The notes: generated by a model not told the origin, from the letters alone. A stretch of 64,000 nt of DNA from Campylobacter concisus (GCF_001298465.1 NZ_CP012541.1:1674001-1738000), one strand, 5' to 3'. Positions 49,128 through 59,403 are shown, counted from the first letter of the stretch. Numbers and translations: made by a program.

Positions 49128-50045
49128 TTAATCTATTAGAAGCGATTTTATATCTACTTTTTGTTCAATCATCTTGCTCTCAAGCATAAATTCTTGCGTA
49201 GCTTCAAGTGCTTTTATATCTTCAGCCGTAATCTTTGGACTAAAGTCATACTGCGGATACATGCTCTTTACCGCCTCTATGCTAAGCCCGGTCTCTTCAG
49301 CCGTAAATTTTAATGCCTCTTCCTCATTTGCTTTCATAAAAGCCAAAATTTCATCTTGGGCTTTTTTAAATTTTTCAACTAGATCTTTATGCTTTTTGTA
49401 AAATTCTCCACTTGTGGCAGTAACGATGACTGGAGTGATGACGCCCTTGCCTGTTGTTACGACACTAAGTCCTGATTTTTTAGCATTATAAGCAGTTGGT
49501 CCAGCAAGAAGTGCTGCATCGACACTACCATTTTCAAGTGCAGCTTGTGCAGCTGGGATGCCCATAGAAACGAACTCTACGTCATTTATGCCAAGTCCAC
49601 CAAGAGCAAGATACCTAACCAAAAGCTCATTTAATATCGTACCTTTTGGCCCTACTATTTTTTTACCTTTTAAGTCTTTAGCGGTTTTTATGCCTTTATC
49701 TTTAGCAAATATCGCAAAAGCTTCAGGTGCTCTTGAATAGGCACTTATGATCTTTATGTCAGCTTTATTTGCCGCGGCAAGTATGACTGAAGTTCCGCCA
49801 ACACAATTTAAAAACTGAAGTGAGTTTGAAGCGAGCGCTTGCGTTTGTTTCGCACCTGAGGTGATCTCGGAGTACTCGACTGGCATGCCAAAAGATTTAG
49901 CATAAAAACCTTTAAATTTATCGACGATCGATGGGACGTTTAGCGGCGATTTGACGTAGGTCATACCGATCTTATCTAGCTCACTTGCGTTTGCGACTAG
50001 ACAAAATAAAGAGGCTGCACACAAAATCTTAAAAAACTTTCTCAT
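49128..50045 (-). CDS. ABC transporter substrate-binding protein, NitT/TauT family
   Basis: The 305-residue precursor has a signal peptide (cleaved near ANA, residue 20) and an NMT1/SsuA-type fold: LKGKKIVGPKGTILNELLVRYL and NGSVDAALLAGPTAYNAKK. Ligands in the family are sulfonates, taurine, nitrate, bicarbonate or pyrimidine precursors; which one applies is not visible. It is the last gene of a four-gene operon, 76 nt after the ATPase gene. Confidence 0.88.
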   Translation of the reverse strand: MRKFFKILCAASLFCLVANASELDKIGMTYVKSPLNVPSIVDKFKGFYAKSFGMPVEYSEITSGAKQTQALASNSLQFLNCVGGTSVILAAANKADIKIISAYSRAPEAFAIFAKDKGIKTAKDLKGKKIVGPKGTILNELLVRYLALGGLGINDVEFVSMGIPAAQAALENGSVDAALLAGPTAYNAKKSGLSVVTTGKGVITPVIVTATSGEFYKKHKDLVEKFKKAQDEILAFMKANEEEALKFTAEETGLSIEAVKSMYPQYDFSPKITAEDIKALEATQEFMLESKMIEQKVDIKSLLID

Positions 50046-50121
50046 ATTTGCTCCTTTAAAAATTTTTCAAATTATATAACTTTTTGCTTCATTTTGGTTT
50101 TAATTATCATTTTATAAAACG

Positions 50122-50814
50122 CTAAATTTCACTCAAAATTTTACGCTTTAAATTTATTAGTTCATCGCAAAGCAAATCTCTTAGCTTAGCTAGATTTGAT
50201 AGATCATAGCTTGATTTCATCCCACCTTTTTCAAGCAAAATGATCTCATCTGCTAAATATAGGGCCTCATCGACATTATGAGTGACAAAAATGATGGTTT
50301 TGCCGGCTTGGAGCTTTAAAATTTCAGCCTGCATGCTGGCCCTCGTAAAAGCATCAAGCGCTGCAAATGGCTCATCCATAAGGATCAAATTTGCTTCGTA
50401 TGCAAGCACTCTTGCAAGAGAAACGCGCGAGCTCATGCCACCAGATAGCTGCGAAACAGCGGCAAATTTAAACTCACTAAGCCCTATCATTGATATGAGC
50501 CTATCTATCTTTGCCTCGTCTATCTCGCACTTTTTAAGTGGAAAGACTATATTTTCATAGACATTTAAAAAAGGCATAAGCCTAGGCTCTTGAAATACAA
50601 AACCGATCTTTGCTTGCTCTTTAAATTTTATCTCGCCTAGACTTACGCCCTCAAGTCCTGCAATAAGCCTTAAAAGCGTAGTTTTACCGCATCCACTTCT
50701 GCCAAGTATAACAGTGATCTTATCTTTTTTTATACTTAAATTTAGCTCTTTTAAAACATCGATGCGCTTGTCATTAATAAAAAAATGCTTGGATAAATTT
50801 AAAATTTCTATCAT
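50122..50814 (-). CDS. ABC transporter ATPase, NitT/TauT family
   Basis: The 230-residue ATPase has Walker A GRSGCGKTT (37-45), Q-loop VFQEPRLMPF, signature QLSGGMSSRVSLARVL, Walker B LILMDEPFAALD and H-loop VTHNVDEAL. It powers the adjacent permease. It overlaps the permease gene by 4 nt. Confidence 0.92.
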   Translation of the reverse strand: MIEILNLSKHFFINDKRIDVLKELNLSIKKDKITVILGRSGCGKTTLLRLIAGLEGVSLGEIKFKEQAKIGFVFQEPRLMPFLNVYENIVFPLKKCEIDEAKIDRLISMIGLSEFKFAAVSQLSGGMSSRVSLARVLAYEANLILMDEPFAALDAFTRASMQAEILKLQAGKTIIFVTHNVDEALYLADEIILLEKGGMKSSYDLSNLAKLRDLLCDELINLKRKILSEI

Positions 50815-51560
50815 TTTTCACTTCGCAAAAGGCTAAATTTAGATATCAAAAATAAAAATATCCTATCTATGAGTACGCCGCAAATTCCTATCGTAAAAAT
50901 GCCAACAAATATCCTATCTGCACGCGAAAGCTCCTCCGCATCTAGTATGAGATAGCCTAGCCCGCTAGAAGCTGCGATCATCTCCGCTCCCACAATCGCT
51001 CGCATAGCGTAGCCAAAACCTATGCGCATACCTACAAAGATATCCTTTATGGCATTTTTTAGGATGATTTTGTAAAAAATTTCAAATTTACTAAAACAAA
51101 AAATTTTACCAACTTCAATAAGCTTCACATCGCAGCTAGTTAGCCCTTTTTGGATACTTAAAAACATTGGAAAAAATGATGCTAGGATGATAATAATAAT
51201 TTTTGGTGTTTCGTTTATACCAAACCAAAGTACTAAAATAGCAATAAGGCTAAGTGGCGGAACATTTCTAAAAAACTCTAGTATCCACTCATAATAAATA
51301 CTAGCTTTTGGAAATAGCGCCGCCACTCCGCCAAAAGCAAATGCCAAAACAAAAGCCAAAATATAGCCAACAAATATACGCTTAAAACTAACCATCACAT
51401 GCGTTATTAGCTCACCGCTTAAGCTCATATCAAGCATCGTTTTAAGTGTCGTAATAGGACTTGGCAAGATATAAGGTGTGAAAATTTCTAGCTCGCAAAC
51501 GACCTGCCAGAGGGCAAAGATCGCTAGGATCAAAACGCTCTTTTTAAAAATTTCTATCAC
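50811..51560 (-). CDS. ABC transporter permease, NitT/TauT family
   Basis: The 249-residue protein has six predicted helices and the BPD_transp_1 EAA-like loop (EVGKIFCFSKFEIFYKIILKNAIKDIFVGMRIG in parts, about 150-182), close to SsuC/TauC. It overlaps the genes on both sides by 4 nt, so the four proteins are made in concert. Confidence 0.91.
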   Translation of the reverse strand: MIEIFKKSVLILAIFALWQVVCELEIFTPYILPSPITTLKTMLDMSLSGELITHVMVSFKRIFVGYILAFVLAFAFGGVAALFPKASIYYEWILEFFRNVPPLSLIAILVLWFGINETPKIIIIILASFFPMFLSIQKGLTSCDVKLIEVGKIFCFSKFEIFYKIILKNAIKDIFVGMRIGFGYAMRAIVGAEMIAASSGLGYLILDAEELSRADRIFVGIFTIGICGVLIDRIFLFLISKFSLLRSEK

Positions 51561-52165
51561 AGCCCATCTCCATTGTGACAGCCATTTTCACAGTATAAAA
51601 GCTCGATGATCTGATAGTTTTTAAGTTCACTAAATTTATAGGAAAATGCGTTTTGTATCTTTTCTTTGCTACATAAGCTTAGTGTTTTTATGCCTAAATT
51701 TTCAAAAAATCCAGGTGGGATCGGACTTGATTCTATTTTGTTTATTTGTAAATTTATATCGTTTAGCTCTTTAAAATTTTTCCATGTTAAAAATGTAGTT
51801 CGCTCTAGCTTTAAAGAATTTCCAAGCTCAGCCAAGTCCTCACAAGGCGTTGTTATATAAAGCCACTCATCTTCTTTTAGCTTTGAGCTAAGCTCAATGG
51901 CACTTTCTATTAAAATGGGATTTAAGCTTGAAATATTGTTTGAAAAATCTTTGAAATTTGATCTTATAAAATTTACAGCTCTTGGACAGCGACTATCTAA
52001 GACCATGCCTTTAGAGCATAAATTTTTATATGAATTTTTGACATCACAAACATGATCTTTTTCGCACTCCACTATGTTAAAGCCCTTGTTTTGCAAGAGC
52101 TCTTTTAACGCAGAGAAGTCATACATATTTTTTACAACGGGATTTAGCCAAAGTAGCTTTCTCAC
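51557..52165 (-). CDS. FeFe-hydrogenase-like cluster-binding protein, first gene of the ABC operon
   Basis: The 202-residue protein has no signal peptide. Four of its cysteines fall where the FeFe-hydrogenase large-subunit C-terminal domain has cluster ligands: Cys60 in LDSRCPRAVNFI (compare TSCCPxW), NPILIESAI following, Cys108 in ITTPCEDLAE (compare MPCxxKxxE), and Cys192/Cys196 in LLYCENGCHNGDG at the extreme C-terminus (compare MACxxGCxxGGG). The Lys and Glu that support catalysis are absent, and the domain is much shortened. I infer a [4Fe-4S] protein without hydrogenase activity; role with the transporter is unknown. It overlaps the permease gene by 4 nt. Confidence 0.72.
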   Translation of the reverse strand: MRKLLWLNPVVKNMYDFSALKELLQNKGFNIVECEKDHVCDVKNSYKNLCSKGMVLDSRCPRAVNFIRSNFKDFSNNISSLNPILIESAIELSSKLKEDEWLYITTPCEDLAELGNSLKLERTTFLTWKNFKELNDINLQINKIESSPIPPGFFENLGIKTLSLCSKEKIQNAFSYKFSELKNYQIIELLYCENGCHNGDGL

Positions 52166-52287
52166 GAGTTCTCCGTAATTTTAATAATAGAAATCAAGAT
52201 TCTATCATTTAAAAATTTAAACCAAGTAAAAAGAGCCGCTTATGACTAAAATCATAAAGATAAGCAGTGCAAAAAACTAAATTTAGC

Positions 52288-53289
52288 CTACACTTTTATG
52301 TCTAATTTCTGTTTTTGCTCCACTTTTTCCATTAGCTTTAGTATATCAACTCCGTTTTTCTCAAGCTGCATTAGCTCCTTAAGATAGGCAAATTTCTCAT
52401 CTTTGTTGATGTCGTAAGTAGCCAGTTTCTCGCTTCGTCCGATCACTGAAGCATAGACTTTGTTGCCATCAAGTTTGTCTGTATTTTGCACATTATAAAG
52501 CGAGAGCACGCCCTCTACCACCTCTTTAAAATCCACCCCACTCTTCATGCCAGCTTTCATGAGCGTAAGAAATCTCTGTCTACTCTCTTCGTCAGTGAAA
52601 TTTATATTTTGTAGCGTCTGGTACTCGATTGGTGGCTTATTAGTGCTTGTTAGCATTGAGATAGCCTTTTTGCCTATCGTAATGCTCTCCACGCCGACTC
52701 TTTCGCCAAGATACTGCCTAAGCGCATAATCAATCCACTTATCTTTAAACTCGTCTATGTTTAGGTCCTTATCAAGTATCTCAAACCCCTCCACGTGGCT
52801 CTTGTGACCAAGTCCAAGAAGTGTGTTATCAAGTTTTGATGTATACTCTTTTGCAAAGAGATCGACATCTGTTGGATAATATCCTATGATCTCTTCGTGA
52901 GCTCTGCCAAAGCCAAGTGCTTTGGTCTGGTTGATAAAATTTTTGAGATCATTTATCTCATCTTTGCTGATTTGTTTGTCATATCCCATGAGCTTGCCCC
53001 AGATGCTTATCTTGCCATTAGCAGCTATGCCTGATAGCGAGAAATTGCTAGCAAATGTTAGATTCTCGCTATTTTTTTGAAATTTTATCGTATTTGTTTC
53101 ATTTAATTTTATTAAGTCAGCTCTAGTATCAGTATGACTTTTTCGTTCATCAACCAAACTACTAGATAAATCATTTAAAGAATTTTTGTCTATATTGGGT
53201 TTAGAGTTATTGGTATCAAGCCCTTGTGCTCTACTACTTTGTGAGCCAACATAAAAATTTGTGCCAACTCCATTTACACTACCTATCAT
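52288..53289 (-). CDS. Hypothetical protein
   Basis: This 333-residue protein is not recognised. The first 90 residues are Ser/Asn-rich and probably disordered, with no cleavable signal. The rest is helical and acidic, with EEIIGYYPTDVDLFAKEYTSKL in parts and a C-terminal DINKDEKFAYLKELMQLEKNGVDIL region resembling a calcium-binding-like loop (DINKDEKFAYL), though a lone one. Cysteine is absent, as in many exported or flagellar-exported Campylobacter proteins, but secretion is only a guess. It is monocistronic. Confidence 0.68.
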   Translation of the reverse strand: MIGSVNGVGTNFYVGSQSSRAQGLDTNNSKPNIDKNSLNDLSSSLVDERKSHTDTRADLIKLNETNTIKFQKNSENLTFASNFSLSGIAANGKISIWGKLMGYDKQISKDEINDLKNFINQTKALGFGRAHEEIIGYYPTDVDLFAKEYTSKLDNTLLGLGHKSHVEGFEILDKDLNIDEFKDKWIDYALRQYLGERVGVESITIGKKAISMLTSTNKPPIEYQTLQNINFTDEESRQRFLTLMKAGMKSGVDFKEVVEGVLSLYNVQNTDKLDGNKVYASVIGRSEKLATYDINKDEKFAYLKELMQLEKNGVDILKLMEKVEQKQKLDIKV

Positions 53290-53543
53290 CTCAAATCCTT
53301 TGAAATTTATTAGATATTTGAAACGAATATCGTCTTTATAAAATAAAATTTTAGCATAGGGTTCAAAGGTAAAAATTTAAAATGTATAATTTTAGATTAG
53401 AAAATTTACAATTTTTAACTATGAAATTTTATGGTTTTTGGTTAATAATTTTGGTAGATAATTAAAGAAATTTATAGTTTGAGAAAGCTTTTGAAAAGAA
53501 GGATTTTATTTTAAAAGTGGTGGAATTTTATATTCAATAAATT

Positions 53544-53567
53544 AAAAAAAGAGAGCCGAAGCTCTCT
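53544..53567 (-). terminator. Strong intrinsic terminator of the r-protein cluster
   Basis: On the minus strand AGAGAGC-TTCG-GCTCTCT forms a 7-bp stem with a UUCG tetraloop, directly followed by seven T residues, 6 nt after the rplQ stop. Confidence 0.9.
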
Positions 53568-53572
53568 AATAA

Positions 53573-53929
53573 TTATTCAGCTACTAGCTCTATATAAGCC
53601 ATCTCTGCTGCGTCGCCTCTGCGAACACGAGTCTTGATGATTCTTGTATAGCCACCATTGCGCTCTTTAAATTTTGGAGCTACTTCAGTAACTAATTTAT
53701 TTGTTGTTTCTTTATCTTGTAAAGAAGCAAATACTGCTCTGTGAGCGTTGGAGTCACCTTTTCTAGCTCTTGTGATTAGCTTTTCAACATAGCTTCTAAG
53801 CTCTTTTGCTTTTGGTAAAGTCGTCTCTATCTTTTCGCTTTTGATGATAGCTATCGCCAAATTTTTAAGCAATGCAGATCTATGAGATGACGTTCTACCA
53901 AGTTTGCGATATCCGTGTTTATGTCTCAT
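53573..53929 (-). CDS. rplQ: 50S ribosomal protein L17
   Basis: The 118-residue protein begins [20 protein letters not shown], the L17 hallmark, with a basic globular domain after it. It sits near the exit of the polypeptide tunnel. It is the last gene of the cluster, 11 nt after rpoA. Confidence 0.97.
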   Translation of the reverse strand: MRHKHGYRKLGRTSSHRSALLKNLAIAIIKSEKIETTLPKAKELRSYVEKLITRARKGDSNAHRAVFASLQDKETTNKLVTEVAPKFKERNGGYTRIIKTRVRRGDAAEMAYIELVAE

Positions 53930-53940
53930 CTATTGTCCTT

Positions 53941-54957
53941 TTATTCTTTTACACTCATTTGTGCTTTAAGCTCGGTTATTTTCTTTCTTAGTTGCTCTTT
54001 GCCATCTTTTAACACATCGGCACCAACTGGATAGCCTATCTCTTCCATAACCGCTTTAATCTCTTCAAGAGATTTTTTACCTAAATTTTTAAGCTCTTTA
54101 AGCTCATTTTCGTCCATTAATGCAAGCTCGCCGATAAATCTAATATCAGCTTTGTCAAGGCAGTTGAAACTTCTAGCGCTTAAATTTAGATCTTCTACGC
54201 TAGAAAGTAACTTTGAAAACTCACCACCTGTACTTGAGCTAGCAACTGGAGTACTAACATCAATATCCAAAATTCCTTTAAATACTGACATTTGTTGATA
54301 CATAGCTTCTAAACAATTTTTAAAAGCCTCTATCGGACTAACTTGACCATCAGTTGTTATAGTAAATACGATCTTTTCATAGTCTGGATCATCCTCAACC
54401 AAGACATTTTGTATATCGTAAACTGCTTTTTTAACAGGTGTAAAAAAAGCATCAAGTGCGATATAGTCGTCTTCGATCTCTTCTCTGATCTCTTCACTAG
54501 GAACATATCCGATACCTTTTTGAATGATAACTGAAAAATTTAACTCAGCATCTTCATTTATTGTAGCAAGGTATGCATCTGGGTTAACGATCTCAACTAG
54601 ATCATTATTTAAATCAGCACCGGTTATCTCTTTTGGTCCTTTAAAGCTATACTCTATAACTTCGCGCTCACTGGTGCTTTTTAATTTAAATCTGATCTTT
54701 TTCAAATTTATAATAAAAAAAGCTACGTCTTCTAGCATACCACGCATACTGTCAAATTCGTGGCTAACGCCTTTTATCTTTACACCAATAGGAGCAAAAC
54801 CTACCGTACTTGTGTAAAGAAGACGACGCAATGGGTGAGCCAAAGTAACAGCATAACCCGCCTCAAAAGGATACGCTGTAATGTTAGCAACATTTTCACT
54901 AACACTTTTAACTTCAATTTCAGTTGGCATATAAGCTGATGTAGTAATCTTTCTCAT
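53941..54957 (-). CDS. rpoA: RNA polymerase alpha subunit
   Basis: The 338-residue protein has the N-terminal dimerisation domain ([21 protein letters not shown] in parts, about 32-52), an insert domain, a linker and a C-terminal domain with [20 protein letters not shown] in parts (UP-element and activator contact). A Gly/Ser-rich linker ([11 protein letters not shown]) joins the two domains. It lies in its usual place between rpsD and rplQ. Confidence 0.97.
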   Translation of the reverse strand: MRKITTSAYMPTEIEVKSVSENVANITAYPFEAGYAVTLAHPLRRLLYTSTVGFAPIGVKIKGVSHEFDSMRGMLEDVAFFIINLKKIRFKLKSTSEREVIEYSFKGPKEITGADLNNDLVEIVNPDAYLATINEDAELNFSVIIQKGIGYVPSEEIREEIEDDYIALDAFFTPVKKAVYDIQNVLVEDDPDYEKIVFTITTDGQVSPIEAFKNCLEAMYQQMSVFKGILDIDVSTPVASSSTGGEFSKLLSSVEDLNLSARSFNCLDKADIRFIGELALMDENELKELKNLGKKSLEEIKAVMEEIGYPVGADVLKDGKEQLRKKITELKAQMSVKE

Positions 54958-54971
54958 CTTTATACCCTCTA

Positions 54972-55598
54972 TTATTTTGAATAAAGCTCTACTATAAATC
55001 TTTCCTCAACAGGAATGATAACCTCTTCTCTTTCTGGATTTCTAGTGAAAATTCCAAATTTTTTCTCTTTTTCAACATCTACCCAAGCAACAATACCGGT
55101 TTGTGCTGTAAGATCTATTGCACGAACAATTTGTGGATTGTTCTTAGATTTTTCAACAATCTCTACTTTTGCACCTGGCTCAACTCTGTAAGATGGTATA
55201 TCTACTCTTTTGCCATTTACTAAAATATGTCCATGGGTTACTAGCTGACGAGCAAAACGACGAGTTGTTGCAAAGCCCATTCTATAAACAACATTATCTA
55301 ATCTTTGCTCTAGTAGTTGAACCAAAAGGGCACCAGTATTACCTTCGCGGCGTGCTGCTTCTTGAAATAATCTTCTAAATTGTTTCTCAGAAACACCATA
55401 CATAAATTTAGCTTTTTGCTTCTCGCGAAGTTGTAAGCCATATTCACTTATTTTTGCTCTTCTTTGTCCATGTTGTCCTGGCGCATAAGGTCTTTTTTCA
55501 AAAGCACTTTTACCAGCAAGTCTTCTTTCGCCTTTTAACGCAAGAGACACACCAAGACGTCTTTCTAATTTTTCAACAGGTCCTGTATATCTAGCCAT
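54972..55598 (-). CDS. rpsD: 30S ribosomal protein S4
   Basis: The 208-residue protein begins [19 protein letters not shown] and carries an S4 RNA-binding domain ([33 protein letters not shown]). It initiates 30S assembly on 16S rRNA. There is no zinc-binding cysteine set in the N-terminus, so this is the C-minus form. Confidence 0.97.
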   Translation of the reverse strand: MARYTGPVEKLERRLGVSLALKGERRLAGKSAFEKRPYAPGQHGQRRAKISEYGLQLREKQKAKFMYGVSEKQFRRLFQEAARREGNTGALLVQLLEQRLDNVVYRMGFATTRRFARQLVTHGHILVNGKRVDIPSYRVEPGAKVEIVEKSKNNPQIVRAIDLTAQTGIVAWVDVEKEKKFGIFTRNPEREEVIIPVEERFIVELYSK

Positions 55599-55623
55599 AA
55601 TAATTTCTCCTATTTTTCTCTAA

Positions 55624-56016
55624 TTATACGCGGCGGCGTTTTGGCGGTCTACAACCATTGTGTGGTAAAGGTGTAATGTCTTTAAAGAAAGATACTTTAA
55701 TTCCTTCAACAGTTCCTACACTTTTAACAGCCGTTTCACGTCCGCTACCTGGACCTTGAACCTTAATACCAACTTCTTTTATGCCATGCTCTTTTGCTTT
55801 ATTTAGAGCATCTTCAACTGCCTGTTGGGCTGCATAAGGAGTTGATTTTTTACTACCTTTAAAGCCTAAGCCACCTGCACTACTCCATGCAATAGCATTT
55901 CCCATTTCATCAGTTACAGTTACCATAGTGTTGTTAAATGTTGCACTAATATAAACGATACCTTTGGCTATGCTTTTTCTAACTACTTTTTTCTTAACAA
56001 TTTTTCTTTTCGCCAT
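55624..56016 (-). CDS. rpsK: 30S ribosomal protein S11
   Basis: The 130-residue protein shows [37 protein letters not shown] and the C-terminal [18 protein letters not shown], all invariant in S11, which lies on the platform of the 30S subunit next to the E site. Confidence 0.97.
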   Translation of the reverse strand: MAKRKIVKKKVVRKSIAKGIVYISATFNNTMVTVTDEMGNAIAWSSAGGLGFKGSKKSTPYAAQQAVEDALNKAKEHGIKEVGIKVQGPGSGRETAVKSVGTVEGIKVSFFKDITPLPHNGCRPPKRRRV

Positions 56017-56038
56017 TTATTATCCTTTAACCCTTGCC

Positions 56039-56407
56039 TTACTTAGTAGCCGCACCGACAGTTTTACGTCTGCCTTTTCTGGTTCTAGCATTAGTTTTAG
56101 TCTTTTGGCCACGAACAGGAAGACCTTTTCTGTGGCGAAGACCTCTATAACTTCCAAGATCCATAAGAGCTTTGATATCCATAGCAACTTGTTTTCTCAA
56201 ATCACCCTCAACGACGTGGTGCTCTTGAATTTCTTTACGGATAGCTGCTGCTTCGTCTTCGCTAAGCTCATAAACTCTCTTGTCGTAAGAAATTCCAGCT
56301 GCGTCAAGAATTTGACGAGATTTATAAAGACCTATACCATAAATATAAGTCAAACCATACTCGATTCTCTTTTTGTTTGGTAAATCTACACCTGCAATAC
56401 GTGCCAT
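56039..56407 (-). CDS. rpsM: 30S ribosomal protein S13
   Basis: The 122-residue protein begins [19 protein letters not shown] and has [20 protein letters not shown], the S13 signature at the 30S head, contacting tRNA and bridge B1. It starts 3 nt after rpmJ. Confidence 0.97.
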   Translation of the reverse strand: MARIAGVDLPNKKRIEYGLTYIYGIGLYKSRQILDAAGISYDKRVYELSEDEAAAIRKEIQEHHVVEGDLRKQVAMDIKALMDLGSYRGLRHRKGLPVRGQKTKTNARTRKGRRKTVGAATK

Positions 56408-56410
56408 GCC

Positions 56411-56524
56411 TTATCCTTGTCTTTGTTTATGTTTTGGATTTTCGCAGATAACACGAATTATGCCACTACGTTTGACAATTTTACATTTGTCACACATCTT
56501 CTTTACAGAAGGACGAACTTTCAT
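56411..56524 (-). CDS. rpmJ: 50S ribosomal protein L36
   Basis: The 37-residue protein reads [19 protein letters not shown], then [18 protein letters not shown]. Cys11, Cys14, Cys27 and His32 are the zinc ligands, so this is the zinc-binding form. It sits between infA and rpsM as in many bacteria. Confidence 0.95.
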   Translation of the reverse strand: MKVRPSVKKMCDKCKIVKRSGIIRVICENPKHKQRQG

Positions 56525-56713
56525 TTTAGTCTCCTAAAAATTTATTCCACTTTTTTAGGGGCTGCATCAGGTCTAAAGAAAAATTTTAAACCAACTATTT
56601 TCAAAATAAGTGGGGAACTTTGAAAATAATTCTTCATACAGCTTTTCGCAAAGCTTGGATTTTACCCAAAACCAGCTTTAAATTTACTTAGCATATTTGC
56701 CAAGGGGGTAAAT

Positions 56714-56932
56714 TTACTTATATCTATAAGTGATCCTGCCCTTGTCTAGGCTATATGGCGTAAGTTCTACTTTTACGCGGTCGCCAGGCATTATCTTTAT
56801 ATAATGCATTCTCATTTTTCCGGCGATATGACATAAAATTATATGTTTGTTGTCAAGCTCAACTTTAAAAGTTGCATTTGGCAGTGCTTCAACAACGTTT
56901 CCATCAATCTCAATGACATCGTCTTTTGCCAC
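56714..56932 (-). CDS. infA: Translation initiation factor IF-1
   Basis: The 72-residue S1-fold protein ([54 protein letters not shown] in parts) matches IF-1, which blocks the A site during initiation. A gap of 189 nt without a recognisable gene separates it from rpmJ. Confidence 0.97.
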
Positions 56933-56964
56933 AAATTCTCCTTTCTCTAAATTTTTACTCTATT

Positions 56965-57723
56965 TTATACTTGGCTTAAAATTTCGGCTTTGCCATTAAC
57001 TATCGCCATGCAATGCTCATAATGGCTAGTTCTCAAACCATCTTTTGAGGTTACTTTCCAGTTATCGCTTCCCAAAACTGGCGTGCCGTCTTTTTGGCAG
57101 ATCATTGGCTCTATACAAAAAACCATTCCCTCTTTTATCTTTGGTCCGGCTTTTGGGTTGTGTCCCTCAAGGTAGTTTGGAATTTCTGGCTCTTCATGTG
57201 GCCTTTTTCCTATACCATGACCACAATACCCACGCAAAGGCACATAGCCTCTACCTAGTATAAATTTCTCAAGCTCGTAGCAAATTTCTTTAAAATGCAT
57301 ACCAGCTCTTATAAAATCTATCGCAAAATATAGTGCATCTTTTGAGCAAGCTATCAAAGCTTCATCTTCTTTTGAAATTTTACCAACCCCAAAAGTCCTA
57401 GCCGAATCGCCAAAATAACCATCTAAATTTGAGCCAATATCAACACTAACGATATCGCCCTCTTTTAGTTTATATTCATTCGGGATTCCATGGATCACCA
57501 CTTCATTGACACTTATGCAAGCTGCATTTGGGAAGCCGTAAAGCCCCTTAAAGGCTGGTTTTGCTCCAGCAGCTCTTATCATATCTTCGCAAATTTTATC
57601 TATCTCAAGAAGTGAAATTCCAGGTTTTATGATCGTGGAAATATGATCAAGAGTTTGAGCGACGATCTTATTCGCCGCTCTCATTTTCTCTATCTCAGCT
57701 GGTCTTTTTAGCGTGATAGCCAT
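56965..57723 (-). CDS. map: Type I methionine aminopeptidase
   Basis: The 252-residue enzyme has the metal ligands expected for the family: Asp in DIGSNLDGYFGDSARTF (two), His in CGHGIGKRPHEEPEIPNY, Glu in FCIEPMI and Glu near the C-terminus. It removes N-terminal Met from new proteins. It begins 1 nt after secY stops, a usual order in this cluster. Confidence 0.96.
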   Translation of the reverse strand: MAITLKRPAEIEKMRAANKIVAQTLDHISTIIKPGISLLEIDKICEDMIRAAGAKPAFKGLYGFPNAACISVNEVVIHGIPNEYKLKEGDIVSVDIGSNLDGYFGDSARTFGVGKISKEDEALIACSKDALYFAIDFIRAGMHFKEICYELEKFILGRGYVPLRGYCGHGIGKRPHEEPEIPNYLEGHNPKAGPKIKEGMVFCIEPMICQKDGTPVLGSDNWKVTSKDGLRTSHYEHCMAIVNGKAEILSQV

Positions 57724-57724
57724 T

Positions 57725-58987
57725 TTATAGACCTACTGCACTTAGAGTTTGGTATTTGTTTGTATAAGACTGAGCTTCTATACGTCTCATAGTATCAAGA
57801 GCGACAGAAACCACGATCAGCACCGACGTTCCCCCAAAATAGAATGGTACACCCATGGTTTTTACAAGTACCCACGGTAAAGTTGATATAATACCAAGGT
57901 ATAAAGCACCGCCCAAAGTTAGCCTACCAGCTACTTCATTTAGATAGCTAGCCGTACTCTCGCCTGGTCTAACACCTGGAATAAATCCGCCTTGTTTCTT
58001 TAAATTTTCACTTATATCTTTTGTGTTAAATACGATCGATGCGTAGAAAAACGCAAAGAAGATGATAAATAAAAACGTTAAAAAGTTAAACATATAGCCA
58101 TTTGGACTTAAAAAGTCGTTGATAGCTTGGATGATCGGATTTGTACTAGCTTGTAAAATAGTACTAGGAAACATCAAAATCGCACTAGCAAATATCGGCG
58201 GGATAACGCCGCTTAAATTTACTTTGATCGGTATATAGTTCATTATACGTTTGTTTTGATTTTCCATTATCACTTTTCTTGAGTAAGAAATAGGGATACG
58301 CCTTTCGCCCATCTCGACAAATATAATAGCACCAATAGTAGCTAAGATAATCACCAAAATAGCGATAACTGTTAGGAAATTCATCTCGGAAGTATTTACT
58401 AAATTTACAGTTCCGCCGATCGCACTAGGTATGCCAGAGACGATACCAGCAAAGATGATAAGACTTATACCGTTGCCTATACCACGTTGCGTTATTTGCT
58501 CACCTATCCACATAAGCAGCATAGTTCCAGTTAGCATAGATACAGCAGATATCGCGATAAATAAATTTATATCTATCATGATAGCTTGTTCGCCACCGCG
58601 TCCACTTAAGCTTTGAAGTCCGATAGAAACACCGATTGATTGCACAAGAGTGATGACAATGGTTGCATAGCGTATAATTTGCATATATTTTTGCATACCG
58701 TCACGCTCTTTTTTCATCTGACCTAATTTCGGAAATGTTGCTGCTAAAAGCTCCATAATGATCGAAGCTGTAATGTAAGGCATAATACCTAGAGAGATTA
58801 TACTTAAACGCTCAGCAGCTTTACCGCTAAACATATTAAATAGACCCAAGGCATTGCTATTGTTTGAATTAAAAAATTCTTTAATTACGTCGACATTAAC
58901 ACCAGGAACTGGCACATAAGCCAGTATCCTGTATGCGAACAAAAATGCCAACGTGATTAAAATCTTGTTGGTCAGTGTTTTATCCAT
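57725..58987 (-). CDS. secY: Preprotein translocase subunit SecY
   Basis: The 420-residue channel has ten helices, the first at 9-27 (ILITLAFLFAYRILAYVPVPGV with the conserved R..A..P.PG). GIMPYITASIIMELL, RGIGNGISLIIFAGI and KKQGGFIPGVRPG are SecY signatures (helices 2, 4 and loop C5). It overlaps rplO by one base. Confidence 0.97.
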   Translation of the reverse strand: MDKTLTNKILITLAFLFAYRILAYVPVPGVNVDVIKEFFNSNNSNALGLFNMFSGKAAERLSIISLGIMPYITASIIMELLAATFPKLGQMKKERDGMQKYMQIIRYATIVITLVQSIGVSIGLQSLSGRGGEQAIMIDINLFIAISAVSMLTGTMLLMWIGEQITQRGIGNGISLIIFAGIVSGIPSAIGGTVNLVNTSEMNFLTVIAILVIILATIGAIIFVEMGERRIPISYSRKVIMENQNKRIMNYIPIKVNLSGVIPPIFASAILMFPSTILQASTNPIIQAINDFLSPNGYMFNFLTFLFIIFFAFFYASIVFNTKDISENLKKQGGFIPGVRPGESTASYLNEVAGRLTLGGALYLGIISTLPWVLVKTMGVPFYFGGTSVLIVVSVALDTMRRIEAQSYTNKYQTLSAVGL

Positions 58988-59388
58988 TATTTTGTTCCGC
59001 TAACGCTAACGTTCTCGTCTTTAATCTTAGAAGCAAGAGCTTTTGCGCTTGTACCGATTAGTTTTATCTTAGTAACGCTCTTTGAAATTTTATGAACGCT
59101 AGCTATTGTTGCTATTGAAATTTCAGCAAGCTCTTTTATAGCTGCAATTTTCTCGACATTAATAACATAAGGTTTTTCAAATTTAGAAGTAAAACCTACT
59201 TTTGGAAGACGCCTTTGAAGTGGTTGCTGTCCGCCCTCAAAACCTCTTTTCTCATTGTAGCCTTTTCTTGCTCTTTGACCTTTATTACCTTTGCCAGCAG
59301 TTTTGCCATTGCCACTACCTTGACCACGACCTATTCTTTTAGTTGCATGAGTTGAACCCGCAGCAGGTGTTAATTTTTCTAATGCCAT
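58987..59388 (-). CDS. rplO: 50S ribosomal protein L15
   Basis: The 133-residue protein has the Gly/Arg-rich N-terminus ([21 protein letters not shown] and [18 protein letters not shown]) typical of L15, which threads into 23S rRNA, and a globular C-terminal domain. It sits between rpsE and secY. Confidence 0.97.
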   Translation of the reverse strand: MALEKLTPAAGSTHATKRIGRGQGSGNGKTAGKGNKGQRARKGYNEKRGFEGGQQPLQRRLPKVGFTSKFEKPYVINVEKIAAIKELAEISIATIASVHKISKSVTKIKLIGTSAKALASKIKDENVSVSGTK

Positions 59389-59403
59389 CTTAACTCCTTT
59401 CTC

